DNA of 20,762 nt from Sporisorium sorghi (taxonomy: Eukaryota; Basidiomycota; Ustilaginomycetes; Ustilaginales; Ustilaginaceae), in the NCBI GenBank assembly GCA_023212695.1, contig JALCCG010000344.1:1-20762 (forward strand). The letters run 5' to 3'. The first letter of the stretch is position 1; each line of letters begins with the position of its first letter. Of the stretch, positions 9,121-18,780 are shown piece after piece. A model generated the notes under the pieces. The model was not told the origin of the DNA. It made no database searches and worked only from the letters and a program-made list of their open reading frames with translations. The position numbers and the translations under genes were made by a program.

Positions 9121-9845
9121 TCAGTAGATCTGTTCGGGAAAAGAAGTGTCAGTGAGTCTTGCGCTTCCTCCCGCCACCACGCGGCATTCCCTCTGACACT
9201 CACCTCGTCAAACGGCCTAGTATCGCCAAAGCAGCTCTCAAATACCTCATCCACGGTGCGTTCCGCCTTCTCCTGATCGCCATTGCACGCCGGATTCGCC
9301 AGAATACTGAGCACCGCCCTCCGCTTGACACAGTTCTGATGCTGCAGCTTGAACCCGTAAATACGGCGCTTGAACTCTCTCGCAAAGCCGCAGTCGCCGC
9401 TCAGGCTCGCGGCGCGGATCTCGCTACACGCGTGATGGCGCAGATTGGACCAGTCCACGAGGAAACGGCAGTGGTCGAACCAGTGCACCATCTCGTGCGA
9501 CAGCGTGTCCTCCAGATGCGACTTTGAGAAGATGCGGTTCGAGCAGAGTAGGATCGACGAGTGGCTCGTCGGTTCCGTGGGGAGCGAGGGCAAGAACCCG
9601 CCCGCTATTGAGGGTGGGCAGGGCGCGATCACGAGTTTCGGCTGTTGCGGTGTTGTACAAGTGGATGGTGAGGAAGGAGGAGGTGGGAGCGGGGAGAGCG
9701 GGTTGCAGTCGAGCAAGGTGAGGTGCTTGGCCATGAAGCGCACCATGGGCGAGGTGCGGAAGAGCTCGTCGGTCCATTGCTCGCACCGCTCGCGTTCGAC
9801 GGTTTCGTGCGGGGTTTCGAGGTGCCGTGGTGTCGGTGTTGTCAT
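9121..9845 (-). CDS. ATP23: Mitochondrial inner membrane metalloprotease Atp23 (two exons)
   Basis: Zinc metalloprotease of the intermembrane space that, in yeast, processes Atp6 and assists F0 assembly, and degrades Ups1-type lipid transfer proteins. Coding exons are 9845-9204 and 9129-9121, giving 216 residues (yeast has 227). The catalytic motif is HEMVH (H117, E118, H121) within TLSHEMVHWFDHCRF. Other family blocks are PMVRFM (34-39), ILLCSNRI, LRHHACSEIRAASLSGDC, HQNCVKRRAVLSILANPAC and CFGDTRPFDEIY. Conserved cysteines typical of the twin-disulfide fold are present. A 74-bp intron is needed to obtain the family C-terminus PFDEIY; without splicing the frame runs on into unrelated sequence. 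The first true ATG of the frame is at 9845; upstream codons up to 9929 are open but lack ATG. A Pro/Ser-rich insert (about 49-67) is not in yeast. Confidence 0.94.
9130..9203 (-). other. Intron of ATP23
   Basis: 74 bp on the minus strand, with donor GTGAGT after the GAG codon of PFDE and acceptor GAACAG before ATC TAC TGA. Phase 0. A CTCAC/ACTGAC branch-like sequence lies about 25-30 bases before the acceptor. Splicing leaves only two codons and the stop in the last coding exon. Confidence 0.88.
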
Positions 9846-9957
9846 TGTTGGCGTTGCGGGCGAGGTGAAGAGATGGTGTTGGTCGAGAGAAGAGAAGAGA
9901 AGCCTCCACTGCAACTTTTTCGATGACAAGTTCTCAGCAGCTGCAGAGACGCAGGAT

Positions 9958-9999
9958 TGATTTATTTTATTTTATTTTTTATTTTTATTTTTATTTTTT
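9958..9999 (+). repeat. AT-rich simple-sequence tract (TTTTA/TTTTTA units)
   Basis: Short T runs separated by single A residues, about 115 bases upstream of the ATP23 start on the opposite strand. Low-complexity promoter sequence. Confidence 0.6.
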
Positions 10000-10084
10000 C
10001 GCGAGATTGTTAGACTCGCCGTTCAGGGTCTCTCTCGCATGGATCGCAAGTGCCGAAAGCGTGGGATAAAGTTATGGCCCGTTC

Positions 10085-10086
<2 letters not shown>

Positions 10087-10116
<30 letters not shown>
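10087..10116 (+). repeat. Poly-T tract (30 bases)
   Basis: An uninterrupted T run, about 350 bases upstream of the hydrolase start codon. Confidence 0.65.
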
Positions 10117-10117
<1 letters not shown>

Positions 10118-10250
10118 TTTGTGTTGGTCTTCCTTTGTCTTCTTTTCACATCAACGCCCTTTCTTTGGTGCCCGCCCCATCACCCCATCGGTCGCCGTCC
10201 TTTAAACAAGGGTGCGGTCCGTTAGGGGATTTCTCCATCCAGGGTTTGCC

Positions 10251-10252
<2 letters not shown>

Positions 10253-10283
<31 letters not shown>
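10253..10283 (+). repeat. Poly-T tract (31 bases)
   Basis: An uninterrupted T run about 180 bases upstream of the hydrolase start, followed by a ten-unit CT repeat at 10295-10314. Confidence 0.65.
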
Positions 10284-10284
<1 letters not shown>

Positions 10285-10465
10285 GCCGCAGTTGCTCTCT
10301 CTCTCTCTCTCTCTATCACATCACCGCCTTTGCTCTGTCACCCCCAACATCACGCAATCGATCGTCGGAACCTTTGCGACGAATTTCGCTTCCTGCCCCA
10401 ACCCTCTGCGTCGTCACCGAGATCGACATCGACAGCCGAAAGGACAGCCAGCCAGCCAGCCAGCC

Positions 10466-11719
10466 ATGGGCTACATCCCTTCCCTGGGCTCGTTTGTGCG
10501 CGTCGTCGGTGGAGTGCTCGCCGTCAGCCTCATCTCCACTGCAGGGCTGCTCTATCGCTACCAGACTTCGCTCATCTACCCTTCATCGTTCCCAGCAGGC
10601 TCCAAAGCGGAAGTCAACACACCGGACGAGTATGACCTGCCGTACATCGAGGAGGAGCTCATCACGCCCGATTCGCAGCGCCTGCGCATCTTTGTCATGC
10701 TCCAAGGCACCAAGCTTGCAGCGCGCAGACCCTTGCCCAGGATTCAGGAAGTGACAGAGGACGAGAAAGTGCAACCATCACAGCCGGTCGAGCGCAAATC
10801 GACAGCGGCGCAAACGGGCATCACACCGCTGGACGTCGTCGACGCCGACCTGGCAGCGAAGCGACCGACGGTGCTGTTCCTGCATGCGAACGCCGGCAAC
10901 ATGGGCCACAGGCTTCCGCTCGCCGCTGTGTTCTTCAAACGCTTCGGGTGCAACGTCATCATGCTCAGCTATCGCGGCTACGGGTTTTCCACAGGCTCGC
11001 CGAACGAGCGAGGCATCAAGATCGACACGCAGACCACGCTCGACTACATCCGCTCGCACCCGGCGCTCTCGTCCACCGTCCTCGTCGCGTACGGCCAGAG
11101 CATCGGCGGTGCGGTAGCCATCGACCTGGCTGCGCGCAACCCGGCTTCGGTGCATGCGCTCATTCTGGAGAATACGTTTCTCAGCATCCCGGAACTCATC
11201 CCGCATGTCTTGCCGCCCGTACGGCCATTTGCGTTCCTGTGCAGGGAATACTGGAATTCGGCTGTTGCGATTACGAAAGTGTCGAGCAAAGTGCCGACGC
11301 TGTTCCTGTCCGGGCGACAGGACGAGCTGGTCCCACCGCCACACATGGACGCTCTGTTCGCAAAGTGCAACAGCGCCGTCAAGGTGAAGAAGGAGTTTGC
11401 TGACGGGACGCACAACGACACCTGCATCAAGCCGGGGTACTTCGAGGCGATTGGCGAGTTTTTGCTCGCGCACGTGGTGACGTTGGTCAATGACAAGTCG
11501 ACCGCAGCAGCGGTAGCGGCAGAGGTGGACGAGGAGAAGGAGCAGCAAGGTGGTCAGGCGAAACCCGCAACAAAGGAAGCAAGCAGCAGCGACGAGTCGT
11601 CCGCGGACGATTGGGTGCAGATGAGCCATTCAGAGGTGACGGATGAAGCGGCGAAAGCCAAGAGGCAGGCTCAGGATGCAGATGCGCCCACGTTGAGCAA
11701 GGTCCCCACCAAGCTTTGA
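10466..11719 (+). CDS. BEM46/ABHD13-type alpha/beta hydrolase
   Basis: Single exon, 417 residues. A membrane-anchored serine hydrolase of the BEM46/ABHD13 family. Its substrate is not established from sequence; fungal BEM46 proteins have been linked to polarity and ER/plasma-membrane sites. One hydrophobic N-terminal segment (about residues 10-30) is followed by the family-typical YRYQTSLIYPSSFP. The hydrolase core carries LFLHANAGNMGHR (oxyanion region), LSYRGYGFSTGSPNE, the nucleophile elbow GQSIGG (S212), ILENTFLSIPEL, SGRQDELVPPPHM (D286) and DGTHNDT (H316), so the triad is complete. A charged insert at about 83-132 and an acidic Ala/Glu/Gln-rich tail from about 345 are extra. The start at 10466 follows CAGC repeats in a good context; upstream in-frame codons back to 10292 lie in CT-repeat leader sequence. 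Confidence 0.92.
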   Translation: MGYIPSLGSFVRVVGGVLAVSLISTAGLLYRYQTSLIYPSSFPAGSKAEVNTPDEYDLPYIEEELITPDSQRLRIFVMLQGTKLAARRPLPRIQEVTEDEKVQPSQPVERKSTAAQTGITPLDVVDADLAAKRPTVLFLHANAGNMGHRLPLAAVFFKRFGCNVIMLSYRGYGFSTGSPNERGIKIDTQTTLDYIRSHPALSSTVLVAYGQSIGGAVAIDLAARNPASVHALILENTFLSIPELIPHVLPPVRPFAFLCREYWNSAVAITKVSSKVPTLFLSGRQDELVPPPHMDALFAKCNSAVKVKKEFADGTHNDTCIKPGYFEAIGEFLLAHVVTLVNDKSTAAAVAAEVDEEKEQQGGQAKPATKEASSSDESSADDWVQMSHSEVTDEAAKAKRQAQDADAPTLSKVPTKL

Positions 11720-11837
11720 TGGTGGGGGGTGTGGCAGGGGGGTTGTCGTTGTGTGCTCGCGCTGTTGTGAACCTGCTTGGTGTAGTTTGGCATTGCAACT
11801 TCGAGTTCAGCTCAGAACAGCAAGCGTGGACGAGCAG

Positions 11838-12301
11838 TCATGTGTGCAGCAGCGCAAAGCAGTTCTGTGGCAAAATGGAGCTGAAAATCGAGCACCAAAA
11901 AAGAGGGCCTCTGAAATCGTCCTTCCTCCCAGCCGATACGGAGGAGAAGTTCTACGACGGGCAAGTACCATTACCCTTCATCATCGTCGCATTGAGCCCC
12001 TCAGCCACCGCCTCAACCGACGTCGTACGCGCCACATCGAACACCTTGTACGCCGGGCCCGGTTTATCGAAGCAGTACCGCCCTGTAAACGTGACCTACG
12101 TCGCCGTGCCCTCGCAAATCGACTCGACACGCAGATCCTCCGTATACCCCCCCCCCCCCCCAAACAGAATAGTGTTGAGACACTCGAAAGACTCGAGGCA
12201 GTCATGAGCTTGCCAAGAACAGCGATCGCATACTTTTCCCATTCGAATAGGGGGCCTTTGAGCTGCTTCTGTGCAGCTTTGAATGCCTTACTGTCGTCGC
12301 A
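11838..12301 (-). pseudogene. Probable decayed protein-coding gene of unknown function
   Basis: Read on the minus strand, two protein-like segments share genome-like GC-rich codon usage. The upstream segment (12301 down to about 12162) includes KAFKAAQKQLKGPLFEWEKY. It runs into a 15-base G homopolymer (forward C run at 12147-12161), beyond which the plausible frame is shifted. The downstream segment (12146 down to 11952) includes YTEDLRVESICEG and FTGRYCFDKPGPAYKVFDVA. It is broken by TAG at 12096-12098 and ends at TAG 11952-11954; a further 37 open codons reach TGA at 11838-11840. A TGA at 12302-12304 closes the upstream end. I do not recognise the family. It might be a small secreted protein, given its cysteines and subtelomeric setting, but no signal peptide is seen. 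Alternatively it is chance open sequence. Confidence 0.4.
12147..12161 (+). repeat. Poly-C (15 bases)
   Basis: A C homopolymer, unusual in length for this window where other long homopolymers are T. On the minus strand it lies inside the putative decayed gene exactly where its reading frame changes, so slippage here may have caused the break. Confidence 0.75.
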
Positions 12302-13480
12302 TCAGAGAAACAACGCTAGCATGCTTCATATAGCCGATGCTCGGATGACGGTGGCGACCAAGCGCTCAGATATCAACGATCAGGCTCACTCGTGCACGAC
12401 GGCAAAGCTTGGCTGCATGTCAATCAGATTGTGTTTTCAATCATCCTTGTCTCGCTAGAAAGACACCATCAGACCAGTGAGAGCATGCTCTTCTCATGCA
12501 TGATGGATCAAGCGCGGGGGAACAATGGAATGGGGAAACAGAGCCATATCGTAGCCTGGACGACATGTGTGCGCCTAGCGCGGCTAGAGCGCTGCTCCCT
12601 TGCTGCCAAACAACCAACACAAGCAGCACATCGTGTGTCTCAAGATAGCAACCAGATACTACGCTAGCTTAGCGCGCCAAACGGCGTCCTCGTGACACCG
12701 CTGAAAGGTTGATAGAGGCCCGCAGGCAGAGAGCTCTGTTATCATCAAGGGTCCAACCAAGCCGCCTAAAAGGCGAGCTTGCCGCGGCAACACAGCTGCT
12801 GTTCCTGCGTGGTTGCACCTCCGCCGGCAGCTTCCTGCCTCGGCTTTGCATCTTGCAGCTTTGCAGCTTTGCGGCTCTGCAACCCTGCTTGCCCGCATGA
12901 CCCGTTTTAATCTCGCATTGACAGGTTGAAGCCATGAAACAATGCCAGTTCCTCTCTTTCGCCGTGGGGGCCAACCCTCGACGCGCGGCTAGCCCAGTCA
13001 CTTACCCCGAGACCCCTCGTACCCCGTGAACAAGCTCGTTATCAGAATGTAGCAGGCGCCGAGCCGAGTCGGTGTGATATCTTCTCGCGAGCAAGTCTGA
13101 CCCTCGATATCGCTTTCGAGCTCCGCTGACTCTCCTTCGCCACCGCCGTCCGTGCGATCGTACTTTCAAGTCTCAACGGAGCCACTTCCGCCTCGTGGAG
13201 TTCGCGCCGATATCACTTGCTCAGGCTCAAGCTTCGACATCTTGGCCGACTTCGAGTGCCGACTGTGACCCATTCCTCGGTCGTCCGGCAGTGACTTTGC
13301 CCGCATCTTGGCGACATCTCGACACGATAAATAGGCAAGAGCCTCTTGCAGATGCTACCCTGCAGTTGGTTTCCCTCGTCTCCCATCTCGTCAACCACCT
13401 CTCCTCCCGCCACTACCCAAACCCGCTCTTGTCCTTGATCGCCTCGCGAGAGGAGCTCGTATCTGGACCATCCCTCGAAC

Positions 13481-15043
13481 ATGTCCGACACTTCAGGCAG
13501 CAAAGCCGCCAAGGCCGGCGAGCACTCTGTCGAAGTCGCCAGCTTCGGCAGCCACGACCACCATGAACACCCAGAAACCCTCATCAGGCAGTTCGGTCTC
13601 TTGCCGCTCCTTGGCGTCGGCTTGCTCGGAGCTGGATACTGGGCGGGTCAGATCGTCACCATGACCACTGTGCTCGGCGTTGGTGGGCCACCGGGTCTCT
13701 TCTGGGGCACGTTCCTGTGTGCGTTCTGCATCCTGTGCATCGCCATCTCGCTCGCTGAGCTCGCCTCCGCCTACCCGACCTCCGGTGGCGTGCTCGACTG
13801 GGCCTACGAGGGATCCTCCAAGTCCTGCCGCAAGTTTGTCGCCTGGACCACCGCTTGGCTCAACACGTTTGCGTGGATCGTCACGGCTACTACGTGGGCG
13901 TCGCTCGTCGCTCAGCAGGTGCTCGCGCTTGCGGTGCTGTACCATCCGGAGTACGTCATCAAGCAGTGGCACACCTGGCTCGTGCTGCAGTTTGTGCTCA
14001 TCGTAGGTCTCCTCGTCAACGTGTTTGGCGTCAAGATCATGCCGGCACTCGACAAGATCGGTCTTGCCACCTTCTTCCTCGGCTGCTTTGTCCTCAGCAT
14101 CACCGTTGCTGCCACCGCTCCCACTCATCAATCCGCGAAGTTCGTCTTTGTCGACATCATCAACACGACCGGATGGGGCTCCAACGGCCTCGTGTGGTGC
14201 TTGGGCCAGATTGCCACCTCGGGCGCCTTCATTCTCATCGACTCGCCCAGCCATCTCTCTGAAGAGACGATCGAGCCGGAGAAGAACGTTCCCAAGGCGA
14301 TGGTCTACTCGGTGCTCATCGGCACCGTCACCGGCCTCTTCGTCACGCTCTGCTTCATGTTTTCCATCGTCGACATCGACGGCGTGCTCGCCAGCGCCGG
14401 CGGCGTGCCGTACATCCAGATCATCAAGAACGCCACGCGCTCCAACGGCGCCACTGTCGTGCTGTCGCTGTTCATGGTCATCCTCTCCATGTACGGTGCT
14501 GTGACGTCCGTGACGGTGGCCAGCCGCGTCGCGTGGGCGTTTGCACGCGACGGCGGGCTCTTCTGGCCCAAGACGTTCTCCAAGATGTCATCGAGCCTGC
14601 ATGTGCCCGTGCAGTCGCTCATCCTGTGCACGTTTGGCTCGAGCTGCATCGGCGTCATCTACCTCGGCAGCATCACGGCGTTCAACTCGTTCCTCTCGGC
14701 TCTCACCATCCTCTTCTTTGCGTGCTACGCCATGGTCATCGGCTCGTTCATGCTCAACGGGCGGTATATCGGGAAGAAGGGCCCGTACCGTCTGTCCTCG
14801 ACTGTCGGGTGGACGGTCAACACGATCGCCATGATCTACATACTCGTCTTTGGCGTCTTTTTCTGCTTCCCCTCGGTTTATCCTCTGACGGCGAACACGA
14901 TGAATTGGTCCAGCGTCATCCTGGTCGGTGTCTTTGTGCCTTCTTCTGTCGGATACGTGACTTGGGGTAGGAACAGCTATGCCGGGCCGAGCGGCGCTGT
15001 GATCGCCGAACGTATCGGCGAGACTTCAGACGAAACTGCGTGA
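13481..15043 (+). CDS. APC-superfamily amino acid/choline-type permease
   Basis: Single exon, 520 residues, a polytopic plasma-membrane transporter with about 12 hydrophobic segments between residues 40 and 500. It has the start of an amino acid/choline transporter (AAT/ACT-like, related to yeast Uga4 and Hnm1): LLPLLGVGLLGAGYWAGQ for TM1, then SLAELASAYPTSGGVLDWAY for the conserved TM2-3 region. The characteristic cytoplasmic loop LSEETIEPEKNVPKAM is at 259-274, and SRVAWAFARDGGLFWPKTF follows TM8. The N-terminus is hydrophilic and His-rich (HDHHEH). The substrate (GABA, choline, other amino acid or polyamine) cannot be told from sequence. The start is the first ATG of the frame, with context AACATGTC. 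It is convergent with the NRPS-like gene (341 bases between stops), so a shared metabolic role is possible but unproven. Confidence 0.92.
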   Translation: MSDTSGSKAAKAGEHSVEVASFGSHDHHEHPETLIRQFGLLPLLGVGLLGAGYWAGQIVTMTTVLGVGGPPGLFWGTFLCAFCILCIAISLAELASAYPTSGGVLDWAYEGSSKSCRKFVAWTTAWLNTFAWIVTATTWASLVAQQVLALAVLYHPEYVIKQWHTWLVLQFVLIVGLLVNVFGVKIMPALDKIGLATFFLGCFVLSITVAATAPTHQSAKFVFVDIINTTGWGSNGLVWCLGQIATSGAFILIDSPSHLSEETIEPEKNVPKAMVYSVLIGTVTGLFVTLCFMFSIVDIDGVLASAGGVPYIQIIKNATRSNGATVVLSLFMVILSMYGAVTSVTVASRVAWAFARDGGLFWPKTFSKMSSSLHVPVQSLILCTFGSSCIGVIYLGSITAFNSFLSALTILFFACYAMVIGSFMLNGRYIGKKGPYRLSSTVGWTVNTIAMIYILVFGVFFCFPSVYPLTANTMNWSSVILVGVFVPSSVGYVTWGRNSYAGPSGAVIAERIGETSDETA

Positions 15044-15383
15044 TGCGTCAACCACGTCAACCTCACTCAACCCCATCTCTTGATCCGCCTGTGCACTTTT
15101 TTCCAGCTCCGCTTCGTGTACTTTTAGCTTCTCCACGACGGCCACAATGCTACTGCATGCAGATACCACCTTCCGAGACACACTTGGACAGTCGAGGGAA
15201 GACAAGAGATGAGAAACATGATGTGCAGTGAAGCAGAGGGACATGAGAACATGTGCGAGAGAAGAGAAACGGCAACAGTGCATGCAAAGTTCGTTATTGA
15301 TGGAGACGAGAGGTCATTATTGATTAGACAGGACGAAGATGAGACGACAATACGGCTAGCAATCGATCAGATCAAGGTGCGGA
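15044..15383. other. Convergent intergenic region
   Basis: 340 bases between the stop codons of the permease and the NRPS-like gene; it presumably holds both 3' untranslated regions. I see no gene, repeat or other structure. Confidence 0.5.
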
Positions 15384-18300
15384 TCACTTCAAGAAGCCCG
15401 TGCGTTTCCACTGAGAGACGATGCTGTTCATCAGATTGGCGTCGACCGGCACGAGCTTCGAATCGAGCTCACGCTGCAGGCCGAGCTGCTTGAAGACCGA
15501 GCGCAGGCGATCCGTGCTAAAGGCCTTCGGCTGCTTGGGCTGCGCGTCGTGGGCTGCGGCACCATTCGACTGCGGCTTGCCGTAGTGCGCCTGATAGTGG
15601 TCAAGCAGCTTGATGGGAGGGTTGCGCTGAGGATCAGGGTCCGACTCGGACAAGCGACGCACCCATTCGGTAGGCTCGACCACCTCGAACGACTTGCCCA
15701 GGTTCTCGGGCTTGGCCATGTGCTTGATCACGTCGGTGTACGGAGTCCCGGACGGGTTGAGCACATGCACGACACCCTCGAGGCGAGGCGGCACCACCAG
15801 ATGCGCCATGATGAAAGCAGCGTCGTCCACCGGCTGCCAGAAGACAGGCTCATCCAGTTCCGGCAGGCAGCCAACCGTCTGGGCAGACTTGAGCATCAGC
15901 GGAGCGGCCTCGGTCTCGTTCCAGATACCCGACTGGCGGTCGCCCACCATCTGACCGATACGAGCAACGACGGCATCAAAGCCGCCTCCCACGTGCTGCT
16001 GAGCATAGCTGCACAGCTTCTCGACGATCCACTTGGAGCGAGCGTATCCCATCGTGAGCGCGTCGGCGGCACTTTCGGGATACTGCTCGTCAATCTGAGG
16101 AGAAGCCTTGCCCATGATCGCAGAAACGGAAGACGAGAAGATGAAGCGAGGCGTCGAGGTAGCTGGCGTCTGCGAAACGAGGTTGATCAGGTTGACCGAT
16201 CCTTGGATAGCGCCCCGGAACGACTGGACCGACATGTTGAAGTTGACGGGCCAGCCGTTGTGAATGACACAGGTGGCCTTGCTCGAGACAAGCTTCCACG
16301 ACTCAGGCGTAAGGCCGAGGTTGGGCTGCGCGAGATCAGAGGCCAGGCACAGAATCGAAGTGCTGCTCGACGAAACAAGTGCGTCGAGCTTGCCCAAGTT
16401 GCGAGCCAGCAGGGATTCCTCCGTCCTTTTTCGCGCATCCTCGTCGTTCTTGGCACGGTTCAAGCAAATGACCGTCTCGACGTTGTCGATGCGAGTAAGC
16501 TGGTGCAGAATGTGCGCACCCAGCGACCCGGTCGAGCCAGTCAGCACCACCGTGTGCTTAGCAGCTGCAATTTTAGACTCGACCTGCCTCTTCTTGATCT
16601 GGTTCTGGGATTCCTCCAGGAGCGCATTGACGTTGCTGATCTCGGTCTGCTCGTGATCGTCCCCGTTGAAGGTGTGGCCGGGGCTGTGCTTGAGCAAGCA
16701 GGCGGAAAGCGCGGTGATCGTGGGGTAATCGAAGATCAGGTTGCCGGGGAGCTCAGAGGCCAGCTCCACCCTCTGTCGCAGCAGGTTGCGGATGCGTGCA
16801 GCCTGCAGCGAGTCGACGCCGAGCTCCATAAAGTCGGCATCCTTCAGCTTGGTCTGCAGATCGGTAGCGGATCGACCTGTTATCTCGGACACCGCCTGCG
16901 CTGCGACGCGCACGCTGGTGTCCTGGTCGTGCAGCAACGTCTCGGGCCCTTTGTTAGCTGCATTGCGGCCAGCTTCGTAGTCGGCATACACCTGGTCGAT
17001 CTCGCTCTCAAAGGCCTTGACTGCCTTGGCACGAATGACGGAGCCCTTGTCGGCAGCTGGGAACTTGGTGCCTACGGGCAGCAGCTTGACGAGCTCGGGC
17101 ACGATCTGCGAATGCGAAGGTGCTTCTGCGTTACCAGCTTCGACCGCAGTCCAGACGATCTCCTTGATCTGCTGTTCAGAAGGCTCTGCTCCGTTTGCGC
17201 TGGACGAGGCTTGACTACGGGCCTCTTGAACGGCAAGCTCGGACGGAATGATTAGCACGCCGGCCTGCAAGCGACCTGCACCAAAGACGAGGCAGTCAGC
17301 GACGAAAGGCGAAGAGCGAATGGCGAGCTCCATGGGCACTGGGTTGGTCTTCTCGCCGTTGTAGTGAACCAAGGTATCGTCTGCTCGGCCAACATACTTG
17401 TAGGCATCGGGACGCGTTGGGTGCGGGACAAAAAGATCCTTGGTCGCATACGAGCCATCGGGGCGATTGGTCTCTCGAAGACTGGGCCAGCCAGCACGGA
17501 CAACGAGCTCGAAGGGGCCTGAAGCGTCGGTGCCCCTGTTTTCGAGGATCATGAACTCCTCGAAGTCCGGGAAGGGTCGCAGATACTCCCATTCCTTGTC
17601 GTTGGCAAAGTCTCGGTGGCTGGACATGAGACCGCCTGCCTCTGAGGAGCCGAGGACAATGCGCAGAGGAACATTGTGCTCGTAGACCAGCTTGTTGCCA
17701 ACAGCCGTGGGGCACGGTGATCCACCCGAAGTGACGAGCTTGGCGTTGCTAAGAGCACGCCGACCTGGCTCGGTCTCTGCGAGGAGCTTGAGGACATAAG
17801 GGACCAGAGCCAGGATGGGGGCAGCGCTTGCTTGGATAGCTGCAACCAAGAGTTCCGAAGAGAGTCGACCGTTGTACATGTAGATCTTGGTCCCGTTGCA
17901 AATCGCGTACCAGAGCACGTTCTGGCCGTACAGGTGGAAGATGGGCAGGGTGGTGAACGTGTCCGACTTCATTCTGGCTGCCATGACTTCAACATCGTGG
18001 ACAAACTGTCCTTGACTACGCAGGGAGAGCGCGCAAAAGAAGTCGTGGTTAGTCACATTGTCGGACGATCGACGTGCCAAGAGACGACAGGTAATGCGAT
18101 GTGCATCGGGAGAATCAAACTCACGTGAAGAAGTTGGGCTTGGGGAAGCCGGTGGACCCACTGGAGTGGATGCTGAATGCGAGTTCGCCCTTCTCCTCTT
18201 CGTGACTGAGTGCCGAGGTATACTGGCTTGGTTGCATGGTGGCGGCGAGAGAGCGTTGGGCAGCCTCAGAGACGGTAGTCCATTGCTGCAGCTCGACAGA

Positions 18301-18780
18301 AGAGAGACGCTGCTGTTGCAGCAGAGGCTTGAGGCTCTCGACGCTGTTGGCCTTGTCCGAGCTGTGCAGGAGGGTGGAGATCGAAGTGATCTTGATCAGA
18401 TGAGCCAGAGCGGCGGTCGAGTTGTTGGTGGAGAGCATAATGACGGAGTGACCGAGACGATACAGGGCCAGCGAGTTGAGGGCATAGTCGAAGCCGCTGG
18501 GGGCGTAGAGGCCGATGACTCGGGTCGGCACGCCTGGCTGCTTGGGAGGCAACTTGGCTGCGTACGACGCAGCAAGCTCGTTGACAAGGCCATCGACCTG
18601 GCCGAAGGTGTACTCGTCGTATGCAAACGTCGAAGGATGATCGACGGCACCAGGCTTGGGAATGCAGAGAAAGACGGCGTCTCGCATGCTTTTGGCGCGG
18701 TCAGCAAACAAGGCATTGATCGACGGCCAAGCAGAACGCTGGCCGGCCGAGGGCTGCTGTTGCTTGCTGTCCACAGACAT
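15384..18780 (-). CDS. NRPS-like adenylate-forming carboxylic acid reductase (A-T-R, two exons)
   Basis: Exons 18780-18125 and 18015-15384 join to 1095 residues with three domains. (1) Adenylation domain, about 15-575: P-loop HSSGSTGFPKP (205-215), LPIFHLYG (242-249), GSSEAGG (341-347), YVGRADDTLVHYNGEKTNP (426-444) and an A10-type ADKGSVIRAK (K542). (2) Acyl/peptidyl carrier domain with the phosphopantetheine serine in LGVDSLQ (S621). (3) Thioester reductase domain: nucleotide-binding TGSTGSLGAHIL (GxxGxxG, 712-718) and the short-chain-dehydrogenase-like YARSK pair (Y876, K880). No condensation domain. Such enzymes activate a carboxylic acid as AMP ester, load it on the carrier and release an aldehyde with NAD(P)H. 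Lys2 (alpha-aminoadipate reductase) has the same order but is about 1400 residues, so this is more likely one of the fungal aryl/alkyl acid reductases. The substrate is unknown. Confidence 0.93.
18016..18124 (-). other. Intron of the NRPS-like gene
   Basis: 109 bp on the minus strand, with donor GTGAGT directly after the adenylation P-loop, a CTAAC branch site, a pyrimidine-rich stretch and acceptor TAG. It splits a threonine codon after two bases. Joining gives NFFT followed by QGQFVHDVE in frame with the long second exon. Without splicing, translation stops at once at the TGA overlapping the donor. Confidence 0.92.

Larger units (their letters stand above)
9846..10465. other. Divergent promoter region between ATP23 and the alpha/beta hydrolase gene
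   Basis: The region has a T/A-rich simple tract of TTTTA-type units (about 9958-9999), two poly-T runs (10087-10116 and 10253-10283), a (CT)10 run (10295-10314) and a CAGC tandem (about 10445-10464) abutting the next start codon. No protein-like frame is apparent. Elements here may serve both genes. Confidence 0.5.
11720..13480. other. Gene-poor region between hydrolase and permease genes
   Basis: 1.76 kb with no intact gene. It contains a probable decayed minus-strand gene (11838-12301). It also holds a short tandem of CAGCTTTG-like units (about 12850-12881) and, from about 13,030, the permease promoter/leader, including a TATA-like ATAAATA at 13328-13334. The rest shows no recognisable structure. 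Confidence 0.5.

Noticed and set aside
8943..9203. Read-through C-terminus of ATP23
   Set aside because: Extends about 80 residues past the family end without similarity. A canonical intron (GTGAGT...CAG) restores the expected ending.
11875..12207. Plus-strand frame over the putative decayed gene
   Set aside because: Less host-like codon pattern than the minus strand, and it ends in a proline run from the C homopolymer. Kept only as an alternative reading.
13195..13566. 123-codon frame before the permease
   Set aside because: No ATG start, composition like a leader sequence, and it overlaps the permease start in another frame.
15549..17255. 568-codon plus-strand open frame opposite the NRPS-like gene
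   Set aside because: It is antisense to a clearly recognisable multidomain enzyme and has no recognisable domain itself. Long antisense frames are expected in GC-rich codon usage.
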